NCBI GenBank assembly: GCA_947471745.1
Contig: CANJKZ010000410.1
Location: forward strand, 908,001 to 972,000
Length of the DNA: 64,000 nucleotides
Source of the DNA: Closterium sp. Naga37s-1
Taxonomy: Eukaryota; Streptophyta; Zygnematophyceae; Desmidiales; Closteriaceae
Reading direction: 5' to 3'
A program made the translations under genes and the position numbers. The notes beneath the pieces were generated by a model. It had not been told where the DNA came from. It saw only the letters and a program-made list of their open reading frames with translations, and made no database searches. Shown piece by piece: positions 10,301 to 21,143 of this stretch (positions are counted from its first letter, which is position 1; each line of letters begins with the position of its first letter).

Positions 10301-13300
10301 TGGAGGCTTGTTTAGGCCATGGAGGCGTGTTTAGGCCATGAAGGCGTGTTTAGGCCATGGAAGCGTGTTTCCCACTCATGAAGTGAGTAAAGCTGAATAT
10401 ATGGTATTCTTATGGGAGCGGGGCGGGTGCGAGTGCAACTGCTTGCGTAGCAGGCGCTGTCAAAAGAGGACAGGTGGGCTGCGGAGGCCTTACTTCCATC
10501 AACTCGTGTTGTTTTAGGACAACGAAACAAACTCCATGAGAAATGGAGCAGGCACCATCCACAACTTTTAATCTTGAGGGCTGGGCCTGCCTGCCCGTCT
10601 CTGTGCCAAATCTATTTTCCTATGTCCACCATATTGCTCACCGCTTCCTTTTTTACCCGCGTTTGACACTCCTGTTTCCCACCAGCCCCTGTTCCCGATT
10701 CCCATCACCCACACATTATCTCCCCCATCGCATCTTTCCTCATATCCACACAAAATTGTCACCTTCCCTTGTCACCCCAAAATCCATCTCCTACGCCCCC
10801 CCACGCCCCCCCCTATACCCACAACCCACCACCTTCAAACCCCCCACTCTCTCACCAGACGAGTTCATTTCAACGGTGTCTTCACTCTCTCCCGTGTGTC
10901 ACTTCATCATCCATGCGCGCAAAGCGCTTCTCAAAGGCCTCTCTCCCACACAGAACCGAACCGTGCCGCCCCTCAAGTGCGTACGTGCTGCCCCTCAGGT
11001 GCGTACGTGCCGCAAAAATGCAGGTCAATGGAAGCACATATGTATGCTTATGAATCATGTAGTTTCCTCAGATTCTTGATATATCTCCACAGAACCGCCC
11101 TAAAAGGCCTCTCATCCACTCTGCTCGTCTCTGCCAATGTTACATTCCAATGTTTCTCCACCCTGGGCCGTCACATTCCCCACACACCCACCCACCCACC
11201 CACCCGTGCCATGCGCCACCCCATGTGCATGCAGATACGAGTACGTATTTGCACTGCTCCGTGACTTCCCCTCCCTCTCCTTCACTCTCAACGGCGGCGT
11301 CACTTCCCTGGAACAGGTTGGTCCAGCCTGCTCCACTTGTTTTTACCTGCCGTTTTCTTGTGATTCAACTGCCTGTCTCGCTGCCTGTTTCACTGCCTGT
11401 TTCACTGCCTGTTTCACTGCTTCTTTGCTGCTTCTGGCCCCACCACAGTATTTTCCGCCTGTCTTTGTTGCTGCTAGCAGTCAATCATGCATGCCTATGG
11501 CGTGATGGACCATCAATGATGTAATGCCCAAGGGATCCATTTTTGTTGCGCCCTCGTTCCTTGTCTCTGCTTTCGCCCTCTACTTGTTTAGTTACGTCTT
11601 TTTTTAATTTCCCCTCTGTCCGCCCAATGTCTCCCGCGACTCCCCGCGCCCCTATGTTCCTCCACCAGGCCACTGAGCTGCTTGCTAAGGGCGTGCATGG
11701 AGTCATGATCGGCCGGGCTGCTTACAACACGTCAGTCTGCTCTGCCCATTGCCCCCGCTCCCTCCCTCCCTCCCTCCCTCCCTCCCTCCCTCCCCGCGCT
11801 CCATCCCTGACCCCCCTCCTGCTCCCTGTGTCTCTCCCCTGCTCCCCCCTTCTCCCCCCTCCCCCCACGTCCCTCTCTCCCGCGCCCCTGCTCCCTTCCT
11901 CCCTCCCTTCCCCCGCTCCCTCCCTGCCCCCCCTCCCGCTCCCTGCCCCCCTCCCCTGCTCCCCACTCCCCCCCCCCCCTGTCGCTCTCTCCCTCACCCC
12001 GCTCCTCTCTCTCCCTCCCTCCACTTCCCCTACACTACACCTCCTCACTCTCTTTCGCCTCCTCCCCCTCCTTCTCAAATGGGCATCCATCAGTGCACAC
12101 ATGGTACAACAACACGTATGTCTATTGCAAGAGTGAATTACAGGCATCACGTGTATTGTGTGCTGCGCCACATGCATATGCCATGTGCATTTCTGCGTGC
12201 CGCGCCTCAAGAACACGCCCGTGCACACATGGCTCTCTCCGTGCTTGTCTCTCCACAGAAGTGCCACTCTCAAGAGAAATTCCGCATGCACATGTGCTTC
12301 TGCATCTCATAGCATGCACGTGTGCTTCTGCATCTCATAGCATGCACGTGTGCTTCTGCACCTCAATGCATGCACATGTGCTCACTTGCCTGTCTCCCCT
12401 CTCCTATCCCCACCAGCCCATGGCACATCCTCTCCACTGCTGACACCGCCATCTTTGGGGCACCCAGCAACCCGTTGCAGTCCAGACGACAGGTATGCAA
12501 ACCTTTCTTGCCCTCCTCAACGCACAAGCGAGGATTCAACCACAAGGTCTGGCTTGGCTGGCAGAGCTGGTTGGGGCCCCCAAAACAAGAGAACCAGGGC
12601 TGTGCTGTGCACATCTTATACTAAGTTGTTAACGCCAACGTGCATGAGTTGGTGGCCTAGGAACACAACCCGATCAACCCTATCAACCCTATCAGGCGTT
12701 TCTGTAAGTAGTATTTTCCAGAATCAGCTGCCTTCCTACATGCGCAGGAGTACAAGCCTCAGCATCCTCGATCCGTGCCCTCCCTCACTCACAGCCCCTG
12801 CTTGCTTCTGAGAAATCCGCCTGTGCATACATGCCCCCATCCTCCTCCTCTCTCAGTCACTCATTCTACCCTCAACCATTTTCAACTGAGGCGGTCCTTC
12901 AAGCACCTAAAAAAGGCCGGCCCCATAGGCCCCCCTCCCTGGCCTCTCCCTTCCCTCCCAGCTGCTGCATCTATACGCACAGTACGCCGACTCAGCACTG
13001 AACCAGTTTCACCTGAACTGCGGCTTTCAAGCTCCTCAAAAAGCTTCCCTGCATGCCCTTCTCTCCGCCCTCTTCCCCCATTCCTCCCAGCTGCTGCATC
13101 TATATGCGCAGTACGCCGATTCAGCAGTGAACCAGTTTGGCCCGGGAAGGCCCAACGTGCGCACACTAGTCAAGGTGAGGGGCATGCGCAGGGCCAGGAG
13201 GCACGGCAGCCTGGCAGGGAGGGGGGAGTGGTAATGGGGGGTGTTCGTGGGATGTGGTGAGTAAAGTCAGGTGTACACGCAGAGGCATGTGAAGGCTTTT

Positions 13301-14452
13301 GAGGCACCTTAAAACGGGAGACGACTTTTGAGGCGCCTCAAAATTCATGGGATGCGGTGCGTAAAGTCAGGTGTACACGCAGAGGCATGTGAAGGTGACC
13401 GGAGGAGGGAATCGCAAAGCAGCGGGATGGCAGAGCAGCGGGATGGCAGAGCAGCGGGATGGCAGAGCAGTGGGAGGGTGTGTGGGATGTGACGTGCGGT
13501 ATGCTCAACAAACCTGTGTGTATTAAGGTGGCGACGTGGCGTGGGCGGCAAGGCCGGTGGGTGCGGGGTGACTGCAATCGAGTTTCCTTCGCCCCCTCCC
13601 CCTCCCCCTTACTGTGTGTATCCTCACCATATCCGATTGTTTAGGCGTCTCAAAAGTCATGTTTGATGCATTCGGTCCTCGTCACAATTCATTTTTTTGC
13701 AAAGTCCGCTCATATATACTGTCGCTTTCCCCCACTCAAACCCCTCTCTCTCCTCTCCTCTCTCGCTGCTCTCTCTCCTCTTTTCCCTCACCCTCCTCTC
13801 TCCCTTCTCTCCCTCTCTACCCTCTCCCATCTCTCCCCTCTCTCCCCTCTCTCCCCTCTCACCTCTCCCATTTCTCCCTCTCCTACTCGCCAGCCTCTGC
13901 TGGGTCTCTTCCACTGTGAGGCGGGGGCGGGCAAGTGGAGGAGACTCATTGACACTGAAATCAGACAAGCCAAGGTCAGAATGTGCAGCATCCTCCTGCC
14001 TACCCCCTCGCTCTTCTTCGTGCAGAATGTGCCGCTTACTACATCCTGCAACGGTACTGGTTGTGTCTACTGGTATTACATGGCCTTGCAAGATCTGCTT
14101 ACATCAGAAGATCTTATCTCCTTTAATCCTGAGGGCACTGATCTCGATCGGTTTTCCAGCACCTTTCTTCGCATCAGAAAATATCATCATCTCCCCACTT
14201 CCAGCCTTTTCTTTGTTATGAATTCATCCCCACTCAAGGAGTTTCCTTTGTCACAAACCTGCATCCGAACCTCCTCCCCCCCCACACCCCCCTTGCCCTC
14301 ATCAGACGGTGGAGCATCTCCTCTCTCTCACCCTGCATGCCTTCCCTCCCCACGTTCTCGACGCCCCGCCTTCCTCCTTCCTCTCACCCCCCCACACACC
14401 CCCTTACATTGCCCGACCCACATTACCCCCTGCTCTCTCTGCGGGTGGTTGA
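5682..14452 (+). CDS. dusA: DusA-type tRNA-dihydrouridine synthase (12 exons, 509 aa)
   Basis: Flavoenzyme family that reduces uridine to dihydrouridine in the tRNA D-loop. Exons by my reading: 5682-6124, 6940-7066, 8087-8214, 9390-9459, 9938-10049, 10859-10976, 11235-11316, 11669-11730, 12417-12492, 13091-13174, 13894-13974, 14306-14452; all junctions are GT-AG and phases join in frame to TGA at 14450. Residues 1-147 are Ser/Thr/Arg/Pro-rich with few acids, like a plastid or mitochondrial transit peptide. Then the FMN TIM barrel: SVAPMMDWTD (148-157), NCGCPS with the catalytic Cys at 236, VKCRIG (Lys 279), HARKALLKGLSP (from 312), NGG (352-354), GRAAYN (375-380), YGAPS-like FGAPSN in exon 9. 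The C-terminal helical part (VRTLVKPLL, residues about 427) is present. Family assignment is strong; targeting and exon 1 are inference. Confidence 0.9.
6624..6880 (+). repeat. Two partial 5' copies of dihydrouridine synthase exon 2 in intron 1
   Basis: CAG-CGTGGCGCCCATGAT, the acceptor and first codons of exon 2, occurs at 6621-6639 and again at 6834-6880 before the real exon at 6940. The second copy extends through GGACTGGACGG and then loses two bases relative to the true exon, shifting the frame. The first is only about 16 bases. Each copy keeps an upstream pyrimidine-rich acceptor, so they could act as decoy splice sites. Confidence 0.75.
7134..7218 (+). repeat. Partial 3' copy of exon 2 with premature TAG in intron 2
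   Basis: Repeats the second half of exon 2 (LMSAHTWLYTEMVVDNTLLH) plus the start of the following intron, directly downstream of the real exon. The CAG that follows the last His codon in the true exon is TAG here. It looks like a tandem duplication that has since decayed. Confidence 0.8.
7283..7377. repeat. (GT)n microsatellite followed by a G tract
   Basis: About 50 bases of GT repeat, a short spacer, then about 17 G. It lies in intron 2. Reading frames through it are low-complexity and not coding. Confidence 0.95.
7600..7925. repeat. Minisatellite of GCTCCCATGCTCCCTTGCTTC-like units
   Basis: Interleaved short units built from GCTCCCATGCTCCC and TTGCTTCTTG fill the second half of intron 2. 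Long reading frames on both strands arise from the repeat and are not genes. Confidence 0.95.
8255..8590 (+). repeat. Three tandem copies of the 3' end of exon 3 with its intron start
   Basis: The unit holds the last ~45 bases of exon 3 (encoding ATRLALPYAYDEINL), the donor region and a TTATTGAGGCGCCTCATAA palindrome. After the real exon end at 8214, copies start near 8278, 8396 and 8529. The first carries an extra ACGAG; the last two have GTATGAGC in place of the donor GTGAGA. They sit in intron 3 and are presumably non-functional, though the first keeps an intact donor. Confidence 0.85.
8483..8528. repeat. Inverted repeat / hairpin in intron 3
   Basis: TTTTTGTAGGTCA at 8483-8495 is the exact reverse complement of TGACCTACAAAAA at 8516-8528, with a 20-base loop. 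It sits between two of the exon-3 duplicate units. Confidence 0.85.
8934..9168. repeat. 45-bp tandem repeat, five copies
   Basis: Units of CACAGTGGCCCCTTGGCCTT...CTGTTACATTCTCG, nearly identical, arranged head to tail in intron 3. No spacers separate units, so it is a minisatellite rather than a CRISPR array. 45 bp keeps long frames open on both strands without coding meaning. Confidence 0.95.
9700..9860. repeat. ~21-bp tandem repeat (CACCCATCTCTTGCACCCTCA)-like, about seven copies
   Basis: Head-to-tail units in intron 4, decaying at the right end into ACCCATCTCTCTCACCC. Non-coding minisatellite. Confidence 0.95.
10104..10195. repeat. G-rich minisatellite (GGGGGAGGAGTTG units)
   Basis: Five to six units in intron 5, changing to GGGGGATGAGCTG at the right. 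The G runs could form quadruplex structures in the RNA, but nothing shows a role. Confidence 0.9.
10285..10372. repeat. TTAGGCCATGGAGGCGTGT tandem repeat, four copies
   Basis: About 20-bp units in intron 5 with single-base differences. Non-coding. Confidence 0.9.
12885..13013 (+). repeat. Upstream duplicate of the exon-10 region
   Basis: A ~130-bp unit (TGAACTG[A/C]GGC... then CCTCCCAG and LLHLYAQYADSA codons) occurs twice in tandem: here and at 13014-13145, where the true exon 10 starts at 13091. The first copy keeps the acceptor and about 45 coding bases, then diverges before the region encoding GPGRPNVRTLVK and has no donor in frame. It could be a decoy exon. Confidence 0.8.
13294..13345. 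repeat. Two TTTTGAGGCGCCTCAAAA-type palindromes
   Basis: CTTTTGAGGCACCTTAAAAC and CTTTTGAGGCGCCTCAAAAT lie 25 bases apart in intron 10. The same core recurs in introns 1, 3 and 10 (near 6670, 6887, 8257, 8378 and 13640), so it is a small dispersed palindrome family in this gene. Confidence 0.7.
13413..13475. repeat. 17-bp tandem repeat (GCAGCGGGATGGCAGA), about four copies
   Basis: Short minisatellite in intron 10. Reading frames through it are not coding. Confidence 0.9.
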
Positions 14453-14815
14453 CCCTTGGGTGGTGGAATGGAGAGTTTGGAATTAGGGAAACAGGGAACG
14501 TTCCTTGACCTAAGAACAATTCACTCATCCATGGGACTTTCTCTTCATGTATGTTGTAGCATGTATCTAAAGGTTGCAGCTTCTCATATGAGACCACTAA
14601 TACCTTTAGCGATTGACCAAGTGGAAGAGTTGAGATTGATCAAGTGGAAGAGTAGCGTTTGACCAAGTGGAAGAGTATCGAGCAATTGACCAAGTGGAAG
14701 AGTAGCGATTGACCAAGTGGAAGAGTAGCGATTGAGCAAGTGGGAGAGAAGCAGTACCGGTACGGAAACATAATCCGTTGTGAATACAGATGCTCTTGGT
14801 GCAGGCGGTATGGAT
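14453..14815 (+). repeat. 3' flank of the dihydrouridine synthase gene with a minisatellite
   Basis: After the stop codon, bases about 14612-14745 hold six or so ~23-bp units of ATTGACCAAGTGGAAGAGTAGCG with variation. No further gene is visible between the stop codon and the duplicated segment at 14816. Confidence 0.8.
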
Positions 14816-15266
14816 GGTCGTAAGGTGGTTAAGGCCACAGAAGACGAGAAAGGCTGGGGAACATGATTACTTGTGCTATCAGAAGAGTTCACTCACGAGG
14901 CAAGCCGTCCACAGGGCTTGAGCAGAAATTACCGTATGGCCCCGGATATAGGCGCCGTCCGATTAAAGGCGCCGGCGCTTCTATCTGGAGCATGGCGCTT
15001 ATGGCCGGAATTCGATTATAAGCGCCCCCCCCCCCCCCCCCCCCCTCCCCCTCCCTCCCACCCCGTAAAACACTGACATATTATAAGCGCATGCAAATTT
15101 TATTTTTCAATGCTGATTAAAACAGTAACGAATTTCAAATTTCTAGCGAGTCAACACCCCCATTCTCACTTTGTTTAACTTTCGAGGACCTACTAGTTGC
15201 GCGTCCAGTCAATATGAGTTGGCACGCGGGCAAAATGACGTGCCAAAGCTCTGTGCACCATCAGAA
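14816..15266. repeat. Left copy of the ~445-bp segment flanking copia-4
   Basis: From GGTCGTAAGG to CATCAGAA, matching 21540-21984 almost exactly; I see one base change plus a different length of the long C tract. It contains about 110 bp of unidentified sequence, then a region with GGATATAGGCGCC and GATTATAAGCGCC motifs, the C tract and AT-rich sequence. A normal copia insertion would duplicate about 5 bp, not 445. Confidence 0.9.
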
Positions 15267-15654
15267 CTTGAAATGAGTTTGAAGGATCGTAGTCTTAGAA
15301 TGGTAGCTTCCTGTCGTAGCGGAAGTCTTATATGAGTTAAGCCAGTTGTAAAGGCTTTGTCTAGACTTAATAAAGTCTATGCAGTGATATGTTTCAGGAT
15401 AAAAAATGTCTCTGAAATCAGATATATTATAAAATGACAAACATACAAAATATATAGCTAGAGTAAAGTACCTGTTCGCCTACTGTACTGTGCTATTCTT
15501 ATCTTGAAACGGTACGTAACTATTCGCGAAGTCTATAGCTACGTGCTGACGTCATCCTAGGTCGCGTAGCGCTTTGCTGACGTCAGCCTATCGGTACTTT
15601 ACTGTACTACACGAATTTCCTTGAAGTGCTTTATGGCTCGATATTATCTCAACA
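15263..15654 (-). mobile_element. Copia-4 3' LTR, outer end truncated
   Basis: On the plus strand it reads from TTGAAATGAG to TATCTCAACA. Compared with the other LTR, TGTTAGAAT is missing or replaced at the outer end; the shared AGAA at the junction suggests joining by microhomology. Its inner edge is preceded on the minus strand by the purine tract AGAAGTGAAGGGGAG. Confidence 0.9.
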
Positions 15655-15684
15655 CTCCCCTTCACTTCTAGGAGTTCGGTGTAG

Positions 15685-18500
15685 TTATCCGGTTGTCTCG
15701 GAAATTCCGCTGAGCTGGTTGCAGTGGTGGAATTTCTGTCGCGTCAGCTTCTTGGTAAGTGAGTCAGCTGCCATGTCATCAGTGGGACAGTAGACAAGGC
15801 GCATTCTCCCCTTGTCGATCGCATCCTTGACGAAGAAGTAACGTAGTGAAATATGTTTCGTGCGATTGACGAAGCCGGGTTTGTTGGCGATGGTAATCGC
15901 ACTCTGGTTGTCGCACTGCAACGTGAACTGATTCGGCGTGATGAACTTCGCTTCGTCGAGCAGTTCCTGTAAGTATAGTCCTTCTCGAGTTGCAACACAC
16001 GCGGCAATGAATTCTGCTTCAGCCGAGGAAAGTGACACCCGTTCCTGTTTCGATGAGTTCCATGAGATTGGACCAATGGGCTCGAGACGGAAAATGTAGC
16101 CTGTTCGTGACCGGCGATCTGACGTGTCACCAGCGTGGTCTGCGTCAACATATCCGCTGAGGTACATTTTGTCGGTCGGTTTTCCTGTGTTGAAAATCAG
16201 CCCGACTGTTGTTGTTGCAACAAAATAGTGTAGAGCGCGCTGAAGATCGAGATGATGTTCTTCTTTTGGGCAGCTTAAAAACTGTGCGAGATAACTTGCG
16301 ACGTACGCAAGGTCGGGACGACACGTGACTGCTGCGAAGAGAAGGCACCCAAGTTGCTGTTGGTATAGTTGTAAACCAACTGCTGAAATTTTGGTGTCGT
16401 TGAAAATGTACCCAGTGGGTGTAGACCGAAACGGTGTAGCGACATAACTTGTAGGAATCTTGAAGCGCTTAGCGAGTGACTCAGCGTACTTCGATGCTGT
16501 GAGGTGAATGGCAGAAGAAGTTCGCGAGATATTTAACCCAAGAAATTGGGTTACTTCGGTAGAAACAGTTAAGTCAAGGGACTTCTTCAAATCTGCTTCG
16601 ATGCGATCACCCAGAGAAGCCGAGGAACTTACGTAGAGAATATCATCCTCGTAAGCCACAAGTAGCGCGTAGCTCCCCTTGTCGTCTAGTCGATACGTTC
16701 CGGGGTCATGCGGCAGTTGTCGGAATCCAACCTCTGTAAGTTTTCTGTTCAAATGCTGCTGCCACAGTCGCGGTGCTTGTTTGATGCCATACAGTGATTT
16801 CTTGAGCTTGCAGACACTTGGCGGACTTGTCGGATATGTATGCGGATATTCGACGTAGATTTCGGCATCGACGTCAGCGTATAGAAACGTGTTGGAGACA
16901 TCAATTTGTCGAAGCGGAAAATTCTTCGCAGCTGCTTCGCAGATAACGAGACGAACACTTCTCTGTCAGCTGACCGGGGCGAAGGTTAGCGTGTAGTCAA
17001 CCCCATGAGTTTGGTCAAAACCACGAACAACCCACCTTGCCTTATGTTTTTCATAAGAGCCGTCAGCTTTCGTCTTCACCCTGAAGACCCATTTTCCGGT
17101 AAGAATATTTTTATTTGTAGCTTTTTCGATGGGTATGAGATCCCAAGTCTCCCGTTTTTCCAGGGCAGCCAATTCACGATCCATGGCTTCACGCCATTTT
17201 TCGCGATGTGGTCCTGAAAGGGCCTGTCGGGCAGTTTTCGGTTCTGCGACTTCTGAAGAATTATACTGTACTGCTGCTGCGAGTCCCAGTATCTGAAGCC
17301 CAGTTTGATAATTAGGACTGTCGTCGGTCCGTCCTGCGAAATTGAAAGATTCACACTGTTCACCATTTGCCCCCCCAATTTCGTCAGGATCGACGCGGAT
17401 GCTGCTGTCAGTTACAGCTGGCATGGGACGTCGTTGATCGTCCACCAGGTAAGTATGATGAACTTCACGAACATCGTCGGGATGAGCGTCGACGAGTGGA
17501 ATGAATTCCGGAAATCCGGAAGACGTGGTTGGGATAGGTGGATCTGGAGCGGCTTCACGTGCACCGTCAATGTTAGGTTCTTTGCTGGCAGCGAGTTCAG
17601 CGTCAGCACTGGCGAATGAGCGAACACCGTGGAAAAGTGTAGCAGGATCACGCTGGGTGGCGAGGTACTGTTCGAAGACAGGAAGGGTTAGATTTTCGTA
17701 GAAAATACAGTCGCGGGCAGGAATTAAAAGTCGACTGCGATAATCCAGAATACGCCATGCAGAAAACTGCTTCTCAAGACCGAGATGAAGACCCCACTTA
17801 GCACGTTGATCAAATTTTCCGAGTGGAGCGGTGGGAGGACGATATTGCACAACACACCCAAAAACTCGAAGAAGTTTCGTAGTGCCCAATTTGCCTGTCC
17901 ATAACAAGTGAGGTGATGCGTTGTTTGGTAAAGCTGATGAAGACAGGAGGTTGTGCAACAGCGTTGCGTGGTCCATTGCGAAGGGCCAGTAGAGTGGGCC
18001 GAGTTGAGACTGTGTGAGTAGTGCTCGCATCTTTTCTTGCAAGGTACGATTGAGACGTTCAGCGACACCGCTCTGCTGGTGAGCGTGAGGAAGTGAGAAC
18101 ATGCGCCGTATGCCTCGTTCTTGCAGGTACGCTGTAAACTCGAGGCTGCGATATTCCCCAGCTCCGTCACACTGGAAGCTTTTGAGTTTTGTGTCAGACT
18201 CGCGTTCTGCGAGAGGAAGCCATGTCTGAAACGCTGTGAAAGCAAGAAAACGGTTAGTCATGTTACCAGTCCAGACATATCGAGTAGAAGCTTCAGTGAA
18301 CGTGATAACATATTTGTCGCCGTTGAAACCTTCCGCAGGTAAGTTTAGAATATCGCTGTAAACTTTTTCCATCAATCGATAATCCTCAGCTCCAGGAAAA
18401 TGAGTCGGGTACGGTTCGTGCGGTAGATTTGCTGCTGGGCAGATCAAGCAGGGTGATGGACGATTAACTGGTTTCATTTCGATGCCGCCAGGTAAGAGAA
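15685..18500 (-). pseudogene. Copia-4 integrase, reverse transcriptase and RNase H
   Basis: Same frame throughout apart from one TGA at about 16966. Integrase: CLIC of the zinc region, then the catalytic core with SDILNLP-like first Asp region, second Asp in FQCDGAGEYRS, and Glu in QSGVAERLNRT. Reverse transcriptase begins about 17100 (KWVFRVKTKADGS) and reaches the active site at about 16655, where the sequence is YEDD instead of the copia norm YVDD. RNase H follows (YVDADHAGD about 16135, SSAEAEF about 16010, ADSLTKKL about 15760). The TGA could be a CGA changed by C-to-T. The frame is offset from the upstream gag-protease frame. Confidence 0.9.
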
Positions 18501-21089
18501 GAGAACAGCTGCTTTGATTGTGTTGTTGAGCGTAGATTGCGACGGATGACCAAGACGCTTATGCCAGGTCTCTGCAGTTGCTTTGTGTCCCTGTGCGCGC
18601 AGATAATAATCGGCGTTAGCGAAGAAAGATAACAACAGCCGATGACCGTCAGCGTGAACATGATCGGTGACTGGCGGGATGAACCTGGTAAGGTTAGGAG
18701 GAGGTATTTTGATTTCGACGTTTATGGATTCGCCAGGTGAAAGAATTAACTCCCCACTCTCTTGATCTGATGCTGCAGGTTTAGGCTCAACACCGACAAG
18801 TCGTCCGGAGTCAAGGACTTCCATGTCAGCAACACGCTGCTCTGCATCAGTAAGAAGACGTCGATCACGATCAGCCGGGGTTTCTCCCCAAGTGGTCTCG
18901 TCAGGTTCCTGTGCCCCCCAAGTGCCTTCACTCGTGGGCATATTCGTCGTATCTCCCCAACCACCAGCAAGATAATCTCGGGAGTTTTGGACGTCGTTCA
19001 AACCTTGGTTGTCGAAGGTCAGCATGACTGCGGCAGCCGTGGTCGAAGATGTGGGTACAACTCCATCACGAGGAACGGTATCATCGGTGTAATCGATGTC
19101 GTCACGATGTTCCCATGGGCCAAGAGAGAGAATATTCTCGGAGTCGGCAGTGGTGCGTTCAGGTACGAAGTTGAGAACGAACACACCGTTCTGTTCAATT
19201 GCCGTGCCGAGTTTCTTGTCTCCATACTTTAAAGTAAACTTGCCCGGTTCACCAAGAAGAGTAATGCCATTCCTCATGAGCTGTGCAGATGACATCAGAT
19301 TGAAGCCAAGTCGAGGAACGAGGAGTACATCGTTAAGATGAAGACTGAAGTCTTCGTCAACAGAATCAAGAATGACGTTACCCGTCCAGTGTGCTGTAAG
19401 ACGTTGATTATTAGCGACGGTTACAACGCACGGATTCTGAAGACGACGCTGATTGATGACGAATCGATTTTCTGATGAACACATATGCTGGCCGCAACAG
19501 CTGTCAAGATACCAAGTGTTGGGCCCTTCCAAGGTATGTGCAAGGTTTGCGTAGACCTCGGGTGGTATAGGCGTATTAAGTTCATCGTTGAAGTTACTGT
19601 GTATACGTTCTTCAACGTCAGGGTCGTAGACAGTAGAAACTGATGTCATGCAATTAATCACTTCTCTGTTTTGTGTCTTGGCAGGTGTAGTAGTCGGCTT
19701 CGCAGAGTTCGGCTTTGCAGTATTCTGCTTCGCAGCGTCCGGCTTCTCAGCTTCCGGCTTCTCAGCTTCGCTTGAAGAATCTTTGGTATGTTTCGATGCA
19801 GACCGCTTCCAAGATGGTTTATCTTTCGACCAGCAGGTATCAATAGTATGTCCTGCTTTGCGACAAAAGGAACAAACAGGTTTGTGACGTGGATTAGAAT
19901 AAAAACTGACTGTGTTTACCACCTTTTTTCCTCCTCGAGCGTTGTGCAGGTCCATATCCTGCTGCTCGGCGATGAGAGCGGCACAGAGTGCCCCCTCGGA
20001 CAACTGTGCTTGCATCCGAAGTATAGAGCGACACTGTCGCCATTCTGGTCCAAGACCCGCGAGTAGCACCGTGTGAAACATAGCATCGGAGAAGTACCCT
20101 CCACACTTCTGAAGTTGATCACGCAAATTTCGAGCGCGGTTGATATACTGCGTCACCTTCTCGCCGTTTATCATCTGTATATTTGACAGCTGCGTCAAAA
20201 TTTTACTCTGGTTGGCAGTGTCTTTTGCCATGTGAACCCCTTGCAGGTACAACCAAGCTGCTTCAGCAGGAGCGGCACTGGTACGAAAAGAACGAATTCC
20301 GAGCTGTTCAGTCGGTGTCAGATTACGAACGAGAACTGTGTATGCAGTCAGCGACGCCGATCGAAAAGTGGCTTGTTGAAGTGGTGACCCGTGAGATGGA
20401 AAGGGTGCTGTGCCGTCATACAGCTGCCAGAACCCCGCGGTCTGTACAAGAAGCTCAAACTCAAAGCTCCAGGTATAAAAATCTTGACCGTTAAAAGGCG
20501 TTGTCGTTTTAATTTTTGTTGGATTTGCAGAAGCAGGAATATAATTTCCGGTACCGTCAGCTGATTGTAGCTGATAAAGTGATGACACCTGTGACCCTTG
20601 TTGTGTTTGTTGTCCTTGTCCAGCAGGACCAAAAGAGAAGGAGTTGTTCGACCCGTCACTTCCTTGTGGCATCTGACCACGCTGATAGCTGGAGCCATCA
20701 ATGCTCATAGGAGTTGGAAACATCTGGTTAAGCGACAAGACGGCAGCATTAACACGTTGTTGAAGATTTGCTGGCTGGTAAGCACCTTGATATTGGTAAG
20801 GTCCAGTCGGTACGAAGTTGGACTGTTGTCCCGGTTGACTAGAAGAACCAGTGACTGCAGCTGCAGCTGTTGTGGCTGCTGATGCTGCTATTGCTGCGGC
20901 TGCTGTCAATGATGCCGCTGCTGTAGTTGCGTGTACGGGCTGATTGCTCAATGGCATGCCGTACATCGGTTGTTGCTGATATTGTTGTTGTTGTTGCTGC
21001 AGATGTGAATTATCAGCAACTGGAGACGTTGTTGGGCGTGATGGGCTCGTAACAGAAGAGCCATTGTTGGACCTTGGAGATCCAGACAT
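18474..21089 (-). pseudogene. Copia-4 Gag, protease and GAG-pre-integrase region
   Basis: 871 codons from ATG to a TGA that overlaps the next frame (ATGA). The N-terminus is Ser/Gln/Ala-rich; the capsid-like region follows (FNGQDFYTWSFEFELL about residue 205). A CCHC zinc knuckle reads CSFCRKAGHTIDTC. The protease site reads LDSCCGQHM, so the usual Gly of DSG is Cys. The GAG-pre-integrase motif WHKRLGHPS is near the end. In copia elements gag and pol are normally one frame, so the offset at 18475 is most simply an indel; a programmed shift is possible but unsupported. Confidence 0.88.
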
Positions 21090-21125
21090 AGTTGTAGAGT
21101 AGGCAGGTGGAAGCTGTTATAATCC

Positions 21126-21143
21126 TAAGTTGCTCTGATACCA
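21126..21143 (-). other. Copia-4 primer binding site (initiator tRNA-Met)
   Basis: Directly inside the 5' LTR the minus strand reads TGGTATCAGAGCAACTTA, the standard plant copia site complementary to the 3' end of initiator tRNA-Met. Confidence 0.9.

Noticed and set aside
12745-12800. Extra dihydrouridine synthase exon after GCGCAG
   Set aside because: The peptide does not resemble the family, and exons 9 and 10 already join in phase 0 without it.
18470-18480. Programmed ribosomal frameshift between gag-protease and integrase of copia-4
   Set aside because: The offset falls in the GAG-pre-integrase region, not at a gag/pol border, and no convincing slippery site with downstream structure is visible; an indel is simpler.
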